Below the pieces are notes generated by a model. That model was not told where the DNA came from. It made no database searches and was given only the letters and a program-made list of their open reading frames with translations. DNA of 41,211 bases, taken from NCBI GenBank assembly GCA_002753505.1, contig PEAG01000025.1, positions 1 to 41,211 of the forward strand, given 5' to 3'. The first letter of the stretch is position 1, and every line of letters starts with the position of its first letter. The translations under genes and the position numbers were made by a program. This DNA is from Magnetococcales bacterium HCHbin5 (lineage in GTDB: Bacteria; Pseudomonadota; Magnetococcia; Magnetococcales; Magnetaquicoccaceae). This document shows, piece by piece, positions 26,106 to 34,975 of the stretch.

Positions 26106-28277
26106 TCAGAAACTGTTCTGCTGGTCCCAAAGATGCCGATAAATTTTGCAGCGTTCCAGCAACACATCATGGGGCGCAAAATCGACAACCTCCCCCTTGT
26201 CGAGCACCAGAATGGCATCGGTGGAGGTCAAGGATGAAAGACGGTGGGAGACAATGATCATGGTGCGTCCCGAAGAAATTTTGCTCAAACTGTGGCGAAT
26301 GATGGCCTCACTCTCCGGGTCCAACGCACTGGTGGCCTCGTCAAAAATCAACAACCGCGGACTCAAAAGCAATGCCCTGGCAATCGCAATGCGCTGCCGC
26401 TGCCCACCCGAAAAGTTGGAAGCCCCCTCCTCAACCGGTGTCTCATAGGAGTGGGAAAGGCGATCAATAAATTCATCCGCCCCCGCCAACTTGGCCGCCT
26501 CGATCACCTCCAGCAACGAAGCATCCGGCTTGGCCGCCGCAATATTGTCACGCACCGTACCACGAAACAAAATGTTGTCCTGCAACACCACACCGATACT
26601 GCGACGCAAATGGGGCAACTCAAAATGGCGTATGTCATTGCCATCCAACAGAATCATCCCCTCCTGCGCGGTGTGAATACTCTGGATAAGCCGCGTGATG
26701 GTGGTCTTCCCCGAACCGGATCGACCCACCACGCCAATCATCTGCCCCTCCTCCACCCGGAACGAGACCCCACGCAACGCAGGGGTCGCACTCTTGTCAT
26801 AGCGGAAGGTGACATCCTGAAACTCTATCTGCCCCGTGATGGTGGGACGAATACCGCGCTGGTTGGGATCCCGCTCCGGCGGATAGTTCATCACATGACC
26901 CAACATCTGCACCGACAACGCCGTCTGCTGATACTGGTTGATCAGGCCGACAATCTGCACCAACGGACCGGTCACACGACCTGAAAGCATGTTGAACGCC
27001 ACCAAAGCCCCGATACTGAGGTCACCATCAAAGACCAGAAAAATACCCAGGCTGAGAACGGTCAACCCCATCAACCCCTGCAACATGTGGGTCAGCGTAG
27101 CGGCAATCGCACCAAATTGCCCCACCGAGGTCCGCTGCTCGATGCAGTTGGCCACCTTTCTGTCCCAGGTGGCCTTGCGCAACGGCTCCAACGCCAGAGA
27201 CTTGACCGCACGCATCCCATGCACCGTCTCCACCAGATCCGCGTTGCGGGAACCCTCCGCAATGTAGAGCTGCTCCAACCGCTTTTTGAAGGCCGGTATC
27301 ATCAAGCCGATAATGGCCGCAATGGCAACCGTAAAAAGCAGCACCACCAGGGTCAGAGAACCGCTGTACAACGTCAGCCCAACCAACAACAGCGGCAGAG
27401 CCGAGGCATCCAGCAGGGTATGAAACAGTCCGCCGGTCAAAAACCCCCGGATGGACTCCGTCTGCTGCATATGCCGGATCAGCACACCGGTCGGCATGCT
27501 CTCAAAAAAGGGCATGGGCAAACGCAATAAATGCTCAAAGGTACGCACAATCAACTGGGCATCAATCTTGTTGGTGGCATAAATCATCAACATTTGACGC
27601 ACATAGGTAAACAGACCATCAAACACCGTCGCAATCACCAGAATGATGGTCAAGGTGAACAATGTTTGATGGCTCTGATGCGGAACCACCTTGTCCAGCA
27701 TGATCTGGAAACTCAGCGGCATGACAAAACTGAGCAGGTTGATCATGGTGGCCGCGACAATAATATCACGAAAATATTTGGCGTTTTTCATGATCTCTGG
27801 CAGGAACCAACGCAGATCAAAGGTGCGGGGTTCATCATCCAGATTATACTCGCGCTTGATGAGCAGAATGCTGCCATTCCACTGCTCTTCAAAAGCCTGG
27901 CGGGGCACCAATACCAGACCGGCCTGCTCAGAACGGGGATCCATGACGGCCGCACTGACCGAGCCATCCGCCGCATCCACCACACTGGCCACAATGACCC
28001 AATGGCCCGATTTATGCTCCACCATCACGGGATAGGCCGTGCCCAGGCTGGCCAGATCATCCCACTTGCGGTTTTTGAGCAGTTTGCCTTGCAATCCCAC
28101 ATCGTGCATCAGGCTCAACACAGAGCCGATAATGTCGTCTTCATGGGCCCCCATGAACCGCTCGGGCGTCACCTCTATCCCATGGTGTTGACACACCAGG
28201 AAAAAACAGCGCAAGGCGGATAAAAAGGGCGACAGGCCCATCTGTTCAAGGCTTGGTTGGTCAGTCAATGCACACAC
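26106..28277 (-). CDS. Type I secretion ABC transporter with a C39-like domain
   Basis: HlyB-type exporter of 723 residues. Residues 10-135 form a C39-peptidase-like domain without the catalytic Cys: the expected position is Ser in LSALRCFFLVCQHHGI, as in HlyB where the domain only binds substrate. Five or six membrane segments follow, with VMPLSFQIMLDKVVPHQSHQTL typical of the family. The ATPase has Walker A GRSGSGKTT, signature FSGGQRQRIAIARAL and Walker B LLIFDEATSALD. It probably exports an RTX-like protein with the HlyD-type adaptor at 15445-16845, 9 kb away. The GTG start has no good ribosome binding site; TTG or the ATG at Met13 are alternatives. Confidence 0.9.
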   Translation of the reverse strand: MCALTDQPSLEQMGLSPFLSALRCFFLVCQHHGIEVTPERFMGAHEDDIIGSVLSLMHDVGLQGKLLKNRKWDDLASLGTAYPVMVEHKSGHWVIVASVVDAADGSVSAAVMDPRSEQAGLVLVPRQAFEEQWNGSILLIKREYNLDDEPRTFDLRWFLPEIMKNAKYFRDIIVAATMINLLSFVMPLSFQIMLDKVVPHQSHQTLFTLTIILVIATVFDGLFTYVRQMLMIYATNKIDAQLIVRTFEHLLRLPMPFFESMPTGVLIRHMQQTESIRGFLTGGLFHTLLDASALPLLLVGLTLYSGSLTLVVLLFTVAIAAIIGLMIPAFKKRLEQLYIAEGSRNADLVETVHGMRAVKSLALEPLRKATWDRKVANCIEQRTSVGQFGAIAATLTHMLQGLMGLTVLSLGIFLVFDGDLSIGALVAFNMLSGRVTGPLVQIVGLINQYQQTALSVQMLGHVMNYPPERDPNQRGIRPTITGQIEFQDVTFRYDKSATPALRGVSFRVEEGQMIGVVGRSGSGKTTITRLIQSIHTAQEGMILLDGNDIRHFELPHLRRSIGVVLQDNILFRGTVRDNIAAAKPDASLLEVIEAAKLAGADEFIDRLSHSYETPVEEGASNFSGGQRQRIAIARALLLSPRLLIFDEATSALDPESEAIIRHSLSKISSGRTMIIVSHRLSSLTSTDAILVLDKGEVVDFAPHDVLLERCKIYRHLWDQQNSF

Positions 28278-28465
28278 AGGGGAACCAGCTCGGCCCCCTC
28301 CTTCCTGATATTGGAAAATACGGTTACAGACACCTCAGGGACTGGCCAATCCGGCAGACCCACACAAAAATCGCGTACGCATACTGCAATAAAGAACGGG
28401 GATTGGGAAAACAACCCCAACCCCCGTTTATCGTGCCGACTGGCGTGGGAAAAGGCAAGGCTTTT

Positions 28466-29755
28466 TTAATGGGTGATCGGCGCGTGGGGGTGCCAACCCA
28501 CCGTAAGCATAATGGCCACGAAGCCGAGAATATAGGCCAAGGTGACGTGCCAACCATTTTTCAGCCACGCACCTGCATTTTTGGCCTGGGGAAAAATATT
28601 GGAGACCGCCACCCCGGCCGAGGAGCCAAACCAGATCATGGAGCCCCCATATCCCACCGTATAAGCCAGGACACCCCAATCATACCCCCCCTGTTTCAGG
28701 GCCAGGGCTGTCAGGGGGATATTGTCAAACACTGCCGAGATAAACCCCAAACCAAACGCCGACTTCCAGGAGGCGGGAGGCAGGGTCTCCACCGGCATCA
28801 TGGAAGCACACAACACCAGGGAGAGCAGGAAAATGCTGCCCTTGGTCGATTCCGGCATCAGGGACCAGTCCGGTTGCCGCACCGGAACGGCCAGCAGCAA
28901 GGCAACCCACACCGCCACCCCGATAACGGGGAAAACGTCCGCGACGCCAATAAAAACAACGTTGGCCAACACGTTGGAGGCAATGGCCAGAAACAGGATA
29001 AAAAAGACAATCCCGACCCGCGCCCCATCCACGTGGTGTACCTCGTCGGAGTGTGCAACCCCAATCGGCTGATGCTTATGCTGTTGCAGAGCGGCGGGAA
29101 TGCCGCACACCAGCAGGGCCACGAAAGAACCGACAAAGGCGTTGATCACATCCAGGGGATTGACGCCCGAGATCCACATCATGGTGGTGGTGGTATCCCC
29201 CACCACACTGCCCGCACCCCCCGCATTGGAGCAGGCCACCAGAGCCGCCAGATAGCCGATATGAACCCGCTTTTGAAACACAATGTTGGCCACCGTTCCA
29301 CCAATCAGCGCAGCGGCAATATTGTCCAGAAAGCTGGAAAGAAAAAAGGTCAACACCAGCAGGGAAAAACCACCCAACCAGCCGGAAGGCAAAAAGCGCG
29401 GCAGGATTTCCGGCACCTTGCTCTTTTCAAAATGGTTGGCCAACAGCGCAAAGCCCAACAACAGGCAGAACAGATTGGCCAGAATGACCCACTCATGGTG
29501 CAGATGGTTGATCAACCCACCCACACCCGGAACGGATTTGAAGCCGGTAAAGAGCAACTTGTAGACAACGATGGTCGTCAAGCCGGTTAATGCCACCCGC
29601 AGGGTATGGTGGTGAAACAGAGCCACACCGATCAGGGTACAAGCAAACAGGAAAAAATCGACGGGAATCCCGAACAGGGTCGGCCAACTCCCGCCCAACA
29701 AACCGGCGGCGGCCGCTGCCCCAGCGACCTCATGCACAACCTGCACATCACTCAT
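28466..29755 (-). CDS. NhaD/citrate-transporter-type ion carrier
   Basis: Polytopic membrane protein of 429 residues with about ten to twelve hydrophobic segments, in the ion transporter superfamily that includes NhaD and ArsB. Two inverted halves are visible from the paired motifs SSFLDNIAAALIGGTVAN and ISAVFDNIPLTALAL, where the Asp-Asn pair is typical. The GGAGSVVGDTTTTMMWISG stretch is also family-like. Sodium/proton antiport is the likeliest activity, but the ion is not proved. GAGGAG lies 8 bp before the ATG. It is divergent from the small reading frame and aroE; a 188-bp spacer without clear features separates it from the ABC gene. Confidence 0.82.
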   Translation of the reverse strand: MSDVQVVHEVAGAAAAAGLLGGSWPTLFGIPVDFFLFACTLIGVALFHHHTLRVALTGLTTIVVYKLLFTGFKSVPGVGGLINHLHHEWVILANLFCLLLGFALLANHFEKSKVPEILPRFLPSGWLGGFSLLVLTFFLSSFLDNIAAALIGGTVANIVFQKRVHIGYLAALVACSNAGGAGSVVGDTTTTMMWISGVNPLDVINAFVGSFVALLVCGIPAALQQHKHQPIGVAHSDEVHHVDGARVGIVFFILFLAIASNVLANVVFIGVADVFPVIGVAVWVALLLAVPVRQPDWSLMPESTKGSIFLLSLVLCASMMPVETLPPASWKSAFGLGFISAVFDNIPLTALALKQGGYDWGVLAYTVGYGGSMIWFGSSAGVAVSNIFPQAKNAGAWLKNGWHVTLAYILGFVAIMLTVGWHPHAPITH

Positions 29756-29875
29756 TTGTTAATCTCCTCACATAATTAAATGACAGGACATCAAGGGACT
29801 TGGCTACCGTTGGTCCATACGTGTTTCCGGAATGGGCTAACCGCCATCGCCAGCAGTCAACAAGGCGTGTCTCTT

Positions 29876-30076
29876 ATGCCTATTTTTTGCGAACATTGCC
29901 AGCAAAAAAATTTTATCCGGCGGGGTGTTGTCATGCCAAATGAGTGCGACAGGAGGGATTGGGAAAGGGTACCCATACCACCCCCGCAGTCGGACAATCC
30001 GGCAGTAACAGGCTGTGGGTCGGGTAAAGATTCGATTATGATTCGCAAATCCCAAAAATGGTGTTATAGTGAGTGA
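29876..30076 (+). CDS. Possible small zinc-ribbon protein or gene remnant
   Basis: A 66-residue frame beginning MPIFCEHCQQKNFIRRG, which reads like the first knuckle of a bacterial zinc ribbon (CxxC). Later Cys residues (ECDRR, GCGSG) are irregularly spaced and the remainder has no clear domain. AAGG lies 9 bp upstream. It may be the N-terminal stub of a longer zinc-ribbon protein that has decayed. The -10 element proposed for aroE lies within its last codons. Confidence 0.28.
   Translation: MPIFCEHCQQKNFIRRGVVMPNECDRRDWERVPIPPPQSDNPAVTGCGSGKDSIMIRKSQKWCYSE
30042..30070 (+). promoter_or_regulatory. Candidate sigma-70 promoter for aroE
   Basis: TTCGCA (30042-30047) and TATAGT (30065-30070) are exactly 17 bp apart, with four and five matches to the consensus hexamers. 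They lie about 105 bp before the aroE ATG. Confidence 0.4.
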
Positions 30077-30173
30077 TGTTTGTCAGCCACCCCGTCCGGG
30101 TGCAGGCCCCTTTTGACGCGCTGCGCCCCATCGTCCGTTGCCACTTATTTTTTTAATGATGAGAAGCCTGGTT

Positions 30174-31070
30174 ATGAGCAATACCGCTTTCGATAATCCG
30201 TTTACCCGCATTCCTGACGGTCACACCCGCCTGATCGGGGTGATTGGTCACCCGGTCTCCCACACCCTCTCTCCGGCACTGCACAACCCTGCCCTGGCTT
30301 GGCTGGGTCTGAACATGCGCTACTTGGCTTTTCACGTCCATCCCGCCCAGTTGGAGACGGCTGTGCGGGGGTTTGCGGCCATCGGCATGGTGGGTTTTAA
30401 CGCCACTGTCCCCCACAAGGAGGCATTATTGCCCCTCATGGATTGGCTGGACCCGCTGGCACAACGTATCGGTGCGGTCAATACGGTCTCCATTGACCCG
30501 GATGGCACACTGCGGGGCTATAATACCGACGCCTATGGCTTTATCGATGCGCTGCAAGAGACCGATACCCTCCCGCAGCCTCTGGATCTGTCCAGCAGTT
30601 CGGTCCTGGTGCTGGGAGCTGGTGGTGCTGCACGCGGGGTGGTGGTCGGCCTGTTGGAAGCCGGAGCCAGACAGATTGCCGTGGCCAATCGCACCCCCGC
30701 CCGGGCCGAACAACTGATCGCTGACCTGCGCCCCTGTTATCCCCAGGCCAACCTGACCCCGCTCCCCCTGGAGGCCGACCAACTGCCGCTGGAAAGCTGC
30801 GATCTGCTGGTCAATACAACCCTGCTGGGGTTGCAGGGCGAAGAGATTCAGGTGGTGGAGATGCCGCGCCTGCCGACAACCGCCCTGGTCTATGATATTG
30901 TCTACACCCCAAAAGAGACCCCTCTGTTACGAGCCGCCAAACAGCAGGGCTTGGTAACCTTGAACGGTTTGGGTATGTTGATTCATCAGGGCAGCCGTGC
31001 CTTTGAACTCTGGACCGGACAAAAAATGCCGGTGGCAGCAGTGAGAGAACGGCTGTTGGGTTTGCTCTAA
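30174..31070 (+). CDS. aroE: Shikimate dehydrogenase
   Basis: NADP-dependent shikimate dehydrogenase of 298 residues in the aromatic amino acid pathway. It has the substrate-binding GVIGHPVSHTLSPALHN, the catalytic Lys in NATVPHKEALL, NTDAYGF, and the nucleotide fold VLGAGGAARGVVVGLLEAG followed by NRTPARAEQL, which favours NADP. The ATG at 30174 starts MSNTAFDNPFTRI; the frame is open 12 codons further up without family support. It begins a run of close genes aroE, PDZ protein, map. Confidence 0.92.
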   Translation: MSNTAFDNPFTRIPDGHTRLIGVIGHPVSHTLSPALHNPALAWLGLNMRYLAFHVHPAQLETAVRGFAAIGMVGFNATVPHKEALLPLMDWLDPLAQRIGAVNTVSIDPDGTLRGYNTDAYGFIDALQETDTLPQPLDLSSSSVLVLGAGGAARGVVVGLLEAGARQIAVANRTPARAEQLIADLRPCYPQANLTPLPLEADQLPLESCDLLVNTTLLGLQGEEIQVVEMPRLPTTALVYDIVYTPKETPLLRAAKQQGLVTLNGLGMLIHQGSRAFELWTGQKMPVAAVRERLLGLL

Positions 31071-31088
31071 CGACAAGAGCCTGTTGCC

Positions 31089-31859
31089 ATGCGTACTCGC
31101 TATCGATCCCTGCTCTGCACCGTTATCGGTCTGCTGCTCTTCTCCCGCCCGGCGCAGGCAAGTGGCTGGCTGGGGGTGACCATCCAACCGCCCCAGGGCG
31201 CGCAGGTGGCTGAAATTTATAAGGATGGTCCCGCAGACCGCAGTGGATTGAAAAAGGGGGATGTGATCCGTCAGGTGGATGCCATCCTCGTCCGCTCCCT
31301 GGACCATTTTACCGACCTCATCAACCAGACCCCGGCAGGCCGGGAGGTGACCCTCACCATTTGGCGTGGGAAAGAGGAGATCAAAATCAAGGCGATCCTG
31401 GATAGTGGGGAAGATCACCTCCCCTTCTCCCGTCCCGTGACAGAGCGGTGGTCACAGCCCCCATTCACTGCCCAGCCCCCCCAGAACGCCTCTCCCCCGG
31501 CGGCATTTGGCCAGCCCATGGAGCGGACGGGACGAGAGAGTTGGCGGGCCGCCTCCATCCCCCGGGAGGAACGGTTGCAACCCCCTCCGCCCTCGGTCTG
31601 GTTGGGGGTTGCGCCGGGGGTCGCCCCCGGCGGCGTCGCCATCGTCGATGTTGCACCCCACAGCCCCGCAGAACACTCGGATTTGCGGGCCGGTGACGTG
31701 ATTATCGCCATCAATCGCCAGGCCATTGCCTCCCCGGATGCCCTTGTGCAGGCCCTCAGTACCATGCGACCGGGCGACCTGATAGAGGTCACCTTTAACC
31801 GGGAAGGTCGTACCCTCATGTCCCAGGTGCAGTTGCAACAAGCACCTGCCAACCCATAG
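31089..31859 (+). CDS. Exported protein with two PDZ domains
   Basis: A 256-residue protein with a signal peptide (RTRYRSLLCTVIGLLLFSRPAQA, cleavage after about residue 24). The first PDZ domain (about 26-103) has WLGVTIQPP and GPADRSGLKKGDVIRQVD; the second (about 168-250) has WLGVAPGVAPGGVAIVDV and SPAEHSDLRAGDVIIAIN. A Pro-rich linker joins them. The layout is that of the PDZ pair of DegP/HtrA proteins, but the serine protease domain is absent, so it probably binds protein C-termini in the periplasm. It sits between aroE and map. Confidence 0.82.
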   Translation: MRTRYRSLLCTVIGLLLFSRPAQASGWLGVTIQPPQGAQVAEIYKDGPADRSGLKKGDVIRQVDAILVRSLDHFTDLINQTPAGREVTLTIWRGKEEIKIKAILDSGEDHLPFSRPVTERWSQPPFTAQPPQNASPPAAFGQPMERTGRESWRAASIPREERLQPPPPSVWLGVAPGVAPGGVAIVDVAPHSPAEHSDLRAGDVIIAINRQAIASPDALVQALSTMRPGDLIEVTFNREGRTLMSQVQLQQAPANP

Positions 31860-31874
31860 GTGACTCTATTGGCA

Positions 31875-32651
31875 ATGATTCCCATAAAAACAGCCGAAGA
31901 AATCGAACAGATGCGCTTGAGCTGCCGCCTGGCGGCCCGGACGTTGGTCATGATTGAGCCCCACATTCGCCCGGGCGTGACGACAAACCGTCTGAATGAT
32001 CTGTGCCATCAGTTTATTCTGGACCATGGGGCCACCCCCTCGCCACTCCACTATCGACCGAGCCCCCAGAGTCCCCAGGGCTTTCCCAAATCGATCTGCA
32101 CCTCTGTCAACCATCAGGTCTGCCACGGCATTCCCAGCGACCGGGTATTGCGGGAAAATGACATTATCAACGTCGATATAACGGTCTGCCTGAACGGCTT
32201 TCACGGGGATACCAGCAAAACCTTTTTTGTCGGTCCTCCTACATCCCGCAACAAAAAAATTGTCCTGGTCGCCGCCGAGTGCCTGCAGGTGGGCATCGAG
32301 GCAGCGCAACCAGCGGGTTACTTTGGAGATATCGGTACAGCCATTGAAATTCATGCCCGTAATAGCTATTGTTCTGTGGTGCGGGAGTATTGTGGCCACG
32401 GCATCGGTCGATCCTTCCACGAGGAACCTGCCGTACTCCACTACGCCACCCGGGACCGCGGCGCAAAACTGCAACCCGGCATGATATTTACCATTGAACC
32501 CATGATCAACCTGGGCAAGGCGGATATACGATTGATGCCCGATCACTGGACGGTCGTCACCAAGGACCATACCCTCTCCGCCCAGTTTGAACATACGATT
32601 TTGATTACACCGGAGGGTAATGAAATTTTAACCGTCGCAGATGGATGCTAA
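31875..32651 (+). CDS. map: Methionine aminopeptidase, type I
   Basis: Dimetal peptidase of 258 residues that removes the initiator Met from new proteins. The five metal ligands are visible: two Asp in INVDITVCLNGFHGDTSKTF, His in YCGHGIGRSFHEEP, Glu in FTIEPMI and Glu in QFEHTILIT. No N-terminal zinc finger is present. I chose the ATG at 31875, which starts MIPIKTAEEIEQMR, with AGGTGA 11 bp upstream; a GTG at 31860 directly behind the PDZ stop is possible. An intrinsic terminator follows. Confidence 0.92.
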   Translation: MIPIKTAEEIEQMRLSCRLAARTLVMIEPHIRPGVTTNRLNDLCHQFILDHGATPSPLHYRPSPQSPQGFPKSICTSVNHQVCHGIPSDRVLRENDIINVDITVCLNGFHGDTSKTFFVGPPTSRNKKIVLVAAECLQVGIEAAQPAGYFGDIGTAIEIHARNSYCSVVREYCGHGIGRSFHEEPAVLHYATRDRGAKLQPGMIFTIEPMINLGKADIRLMPDHWTVVTKDHTLSAQFEHTILITPEGNEILTVADGC

Positions 32652-32680
32652 AAATCGGTCAAAGCATGGCCGTTTTTATT
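32650..32680 (+). terminator. Intrinsic terminator after map
   Basis: CGGTC and GGCCG pair (one G-U) around AAAGCAT, flanked by AAAAAT and TTTTTATT that extend the stem as A-U pairs, with a U-run at the end. It starts at the map stop codon. Confidence 0.55.
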
Positions 32681-32832
32681 AAAAACACTTGAATTGCGGT
32701 ATAAAATTTGCTTAGTATTGGAGTTGGATCCTGTACTGTCCAACACGGGTAAGCCACTGATGAGGGGTTGGCCGGTTCTGGTTGCATACCACCCGCTCAA
32801 TCTGCATCGCTGCACACACGCTGGAGAAACCG

Positions 32833-34923
32833 TTGTCTGCATCACCGTTGCCCAGATCCCTGCCCCGTATCAAGGGTATCAACGATGTCATCATGGCGTT
32901 TGGCATTATTGCCATCCTGACCATCATGATCATCCCGATGCCAACAATGATGCTGGACATACTGCTCTCCGTCAATATTTCGATGGGGATCGTCATACTT
33001 TTGACAACTGTCTACGTCCACCGCCCGTTGGAATTTTCCTCCTTTCCCAGCGTATTGCTGATGGCAACCCTGTTCCGGCTGGCCCTGAACATATCCACCA
33101 CCCGGATCATTTTGCTGCATGGCAGTGAAGGGGAGGGCGCGGCCGGGGAGGTGATTCGCTCGTTTGGTCAGTTTGTGGTGGGGGGAAACCCTGTTGTCGG
33201 GCTGATTGTTTTTTCCATTCTGGTCATCATCAACTTTATCGTCATCACCAAGGGTGCCGGGCGTATCGCCGAGGTGGCAGCCCGCTTCACCTTGGACAAA
33301 ATGCCCGGCAAGCAGATGGCCATCGATGCCGATCTGAACTCCGGTCTGGTCTCCGAGGCGGAGGCCAAGGCACGGCGGCGAGAGATTGAGGAGGAGTCGG
33401 AGTTTTTTGGGGCCATGGACGGTGCCTCCAAATTTGTCCGCGGGGATGCGGTTGCCGGCATCCTGATTGTTTTTATCAATATTATCGGCGGATTTATTGT
33501 CGGTGTGGCCCAGCAGGGGCTCTCTGCCAGTGATGCGGCCCACATTTACACCCTGCTGACCGTTGGTGATGGCCTGGTTTCGCAGATTCCGGCTCTGGTC
33601 ATCTCCACTGCCGCCGGTTTTCTGGTCACCCGGGCCTCGAACGATGAACACATGGCCGATCATGTGGCCGGTCAGATTACCGCCCAGCCCCGGGTCATTC
33701 TGCTCAGCTCCGGGGTGTTGGGGCTGTTTGCCCTGATGCCGGGCATGCCCACCCTCTCCTTTTCCATTCTGGCAGCCGGATTGGCCGTCTGGTCTCACCT
33801 GTTGTTTCGTCGCCGGGACGCACGGGAGTCGGCCGTGGCCCAGGAGGAGGTGGCACACGCCAAAGAGGAGTCCAAACAGGAAGAGCCGATTGAGAGCTTT
33901 CTGGCTCTGGACCTGCTGCGCCTGGATGTGGGGTATGGCCTGATCCCCCTGGTGGATGAGAGCCAGCAGGGCACTCTGCTGGAAAAAATTCGCGCCATCC
34001 GCAAGCAGTTTGCCATCGACATGGGGTTTGTGGTGCCCCCCATCCACATCAAGGACAATCTGCAATTCAAGCCGGGCGAGTATGCCTTTTTGATCAAGGG
34101 GGTGGAGGTGGGTCGCGGCGAGTTGCGGCCCGGTAACTTTCTCGCCATGGAGGGGGGATCCGTCACCGGCAAGGTGGAAGGGGTTGCCACCACGGAGCCC
34201 GCCTTCGGACTGCCGGCCATCTGGATCAATGGCAACGATCGGGAACGGGCGGAGATGCTCGGCTATACGGTGGTGGATGCGGCCACGGTATTGGCCACCC
34301 ATGCCACCGAAATGATTCATACCCATGCCCACGAAATGCTCAACCGGCAGGAGGTGCAGCATCTGCTGGATCTGGTCGCCAAGAATCAACCCAAACTGGT
34401 GGATGAACTGGTGCCCAATGTGGTCAACCTGGGGGGCGTTCAGAAGGTGCTGCAAGGGTTGCTGCGGGAGCGGGTTTCCATTCGCGACATGACCACCATT
34501 CTGGAAACGGTGGCCGATTATGCCAAAGTGATCAAACAACCGGCCCAGTTGGTGGAGCTGGTGCGCCAGTCCCTTTCCCGCTCTCTGGTCTCCGCCTACC
34601 TGGATGAGACGGGCGGACTCTCAGCCCTGGTATTGGGAGCGGACGCGGAAAACATGATTGCAGAGGCGATTGTGGATGGGGAGTATGGCTCTTATCTTGC
34701 TTTGGCACCTCGCTCGGCCACTCTGTTTTTGAATCGGGTACGGGACGCGGTGGAACATATCGCCTCTCAGGTGGTCCAGCCTGTCATTTTGACGGGATCC
34801 CGAGTGCGGCCTTTTGTCAAACAGGCAACAGAGGCGGCGATTCCTCATCTTGTGGTCATCTCCCAGAATGAGATACCGTCCAATATTTCCATCCATTCGC
34901 TGGGATCGGTGACACTCTCATGA
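32833..34923 (+). CDS. flhA: Flagellar export gate protein FlhA
   Basis: Integral-membrane core of the flagellar type III export apparatus, 696 residues from the chosen start, the normal FlhA length. It has about eight N-terminal membrane segments, the family signature FRLALNISTTRIIL, the FHIPEP-type loop (AAGFLVTRAS, ARRREIEEESEFFGAMDGASKFV), and a C-terminal cytoplasmic ring domain from about 340. I chose TTG at 32833 because GGAGA lies 6 bp before it and the product then begins MSASPLPRSLPRIKGINDV; the open frame to TTG 32782 has no ribosome binding site. It heads the flagellar cluster. Confidence 0.93.
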   Translation: MSASPLPRSLPRIKGINDVIMAFGIIAILTIMIIPMPTMMLDILLSVNISMGIVILLTTVYVHRPLEFSSFPSVLLMATLFRLALNISTTRIILLHGSEGEGAAGEVIRSFGQFVVGGNPVVGLIVFSILVIINFIVITKGAGRIAEVAARFTLDKMPGKQMAIDADLNSGLVSEAEAKARRREIEEESEFFGAMDGASKFVRGDAVAGILIVFINIIGGFIVGVAQQGLSASDAAHIYTLLTVGDGLVSQIPALVISTAAGFLVTRASNDEHMADHVAGQITAQPRVILLSSGVLGLFALMPGMPTLSFSILAAGLAVWSHLLFRRRDARESAVAQEEVAHAKEESKQEEPIESFLALDLLRLDVGYGLIPLVDESQQGTLLEKIRAIRKQFAIDMGFVVPPIHIKDNLQFKPGEYAFLIKGVEVGRGELRPGNFLAMEGGSVTGKVEGVATTEPAFGLPAIWINGNDRERAEMLGYTVVDAATVLATHATEMIHTHAHEMLNRQEVQHLLDLVAKNQPKLVDELVPNVVNLGGVQKVLQGLLRERVSIRDMTTILETVADYAKVIKQPAQLVELVRQSLSRSLVSAYLDETGGLSALVLGADAENMIAEAIVDGEYGSYLALAPRSATLFLNRVRDAVEHIASQVVQPVILTGSRVRPFVKQATEAAIPHLVVISQNEIPSNISIHSLGSVTLS

Positions 34924-34975
34924 TCGGTATTTTTTCCACATCCACTCCCGTCTTTCAACGCGCTGTGAGCCTATC

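Larger units (their letters stand above)
29756..30173. other. Divergent intergenic region between the carrier and aroE
   Basis: This 418-bp gap holds the carrier's ribosome binding site, a weak small reading frame (29876-30076) and a candidate promoter (30042-30070). I see no repeat unit, tRNA or strong hairpin. Part of it may be decayed coding sequence. Confidence 0.5.

Noticed and set aside
28466-29755. Magnetosome protein MamN
   Set aside because: MamN is an NhaD/ArsB-like carrier of similar length, but no mam gene lies nearby and the wider NhaD/citrate carrier family fits equally well.
29780-29875. Longer form of the 29876-30076 reading frame
   Set aside because: The upstream extension has no ribosome binding site and no protein-like content; only the part from the ATG at 29876 looks even weakly real.
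32690-32705. Sigma-70 promoter with TTGAAT and TATAAA before flhA
   Set aside because: The hexamers are only 5 bp apart and no -35 hexamer is found 16-18 bp upstream of TATAAA.
32768-32789. Sigma-54 promoter before flhA (TTGGCCGG...GGTTGCAT)
   Set aside because: The GG and GC elements are 12 bp apart instead of the required 10, and no alternative GG gives the right spacing.
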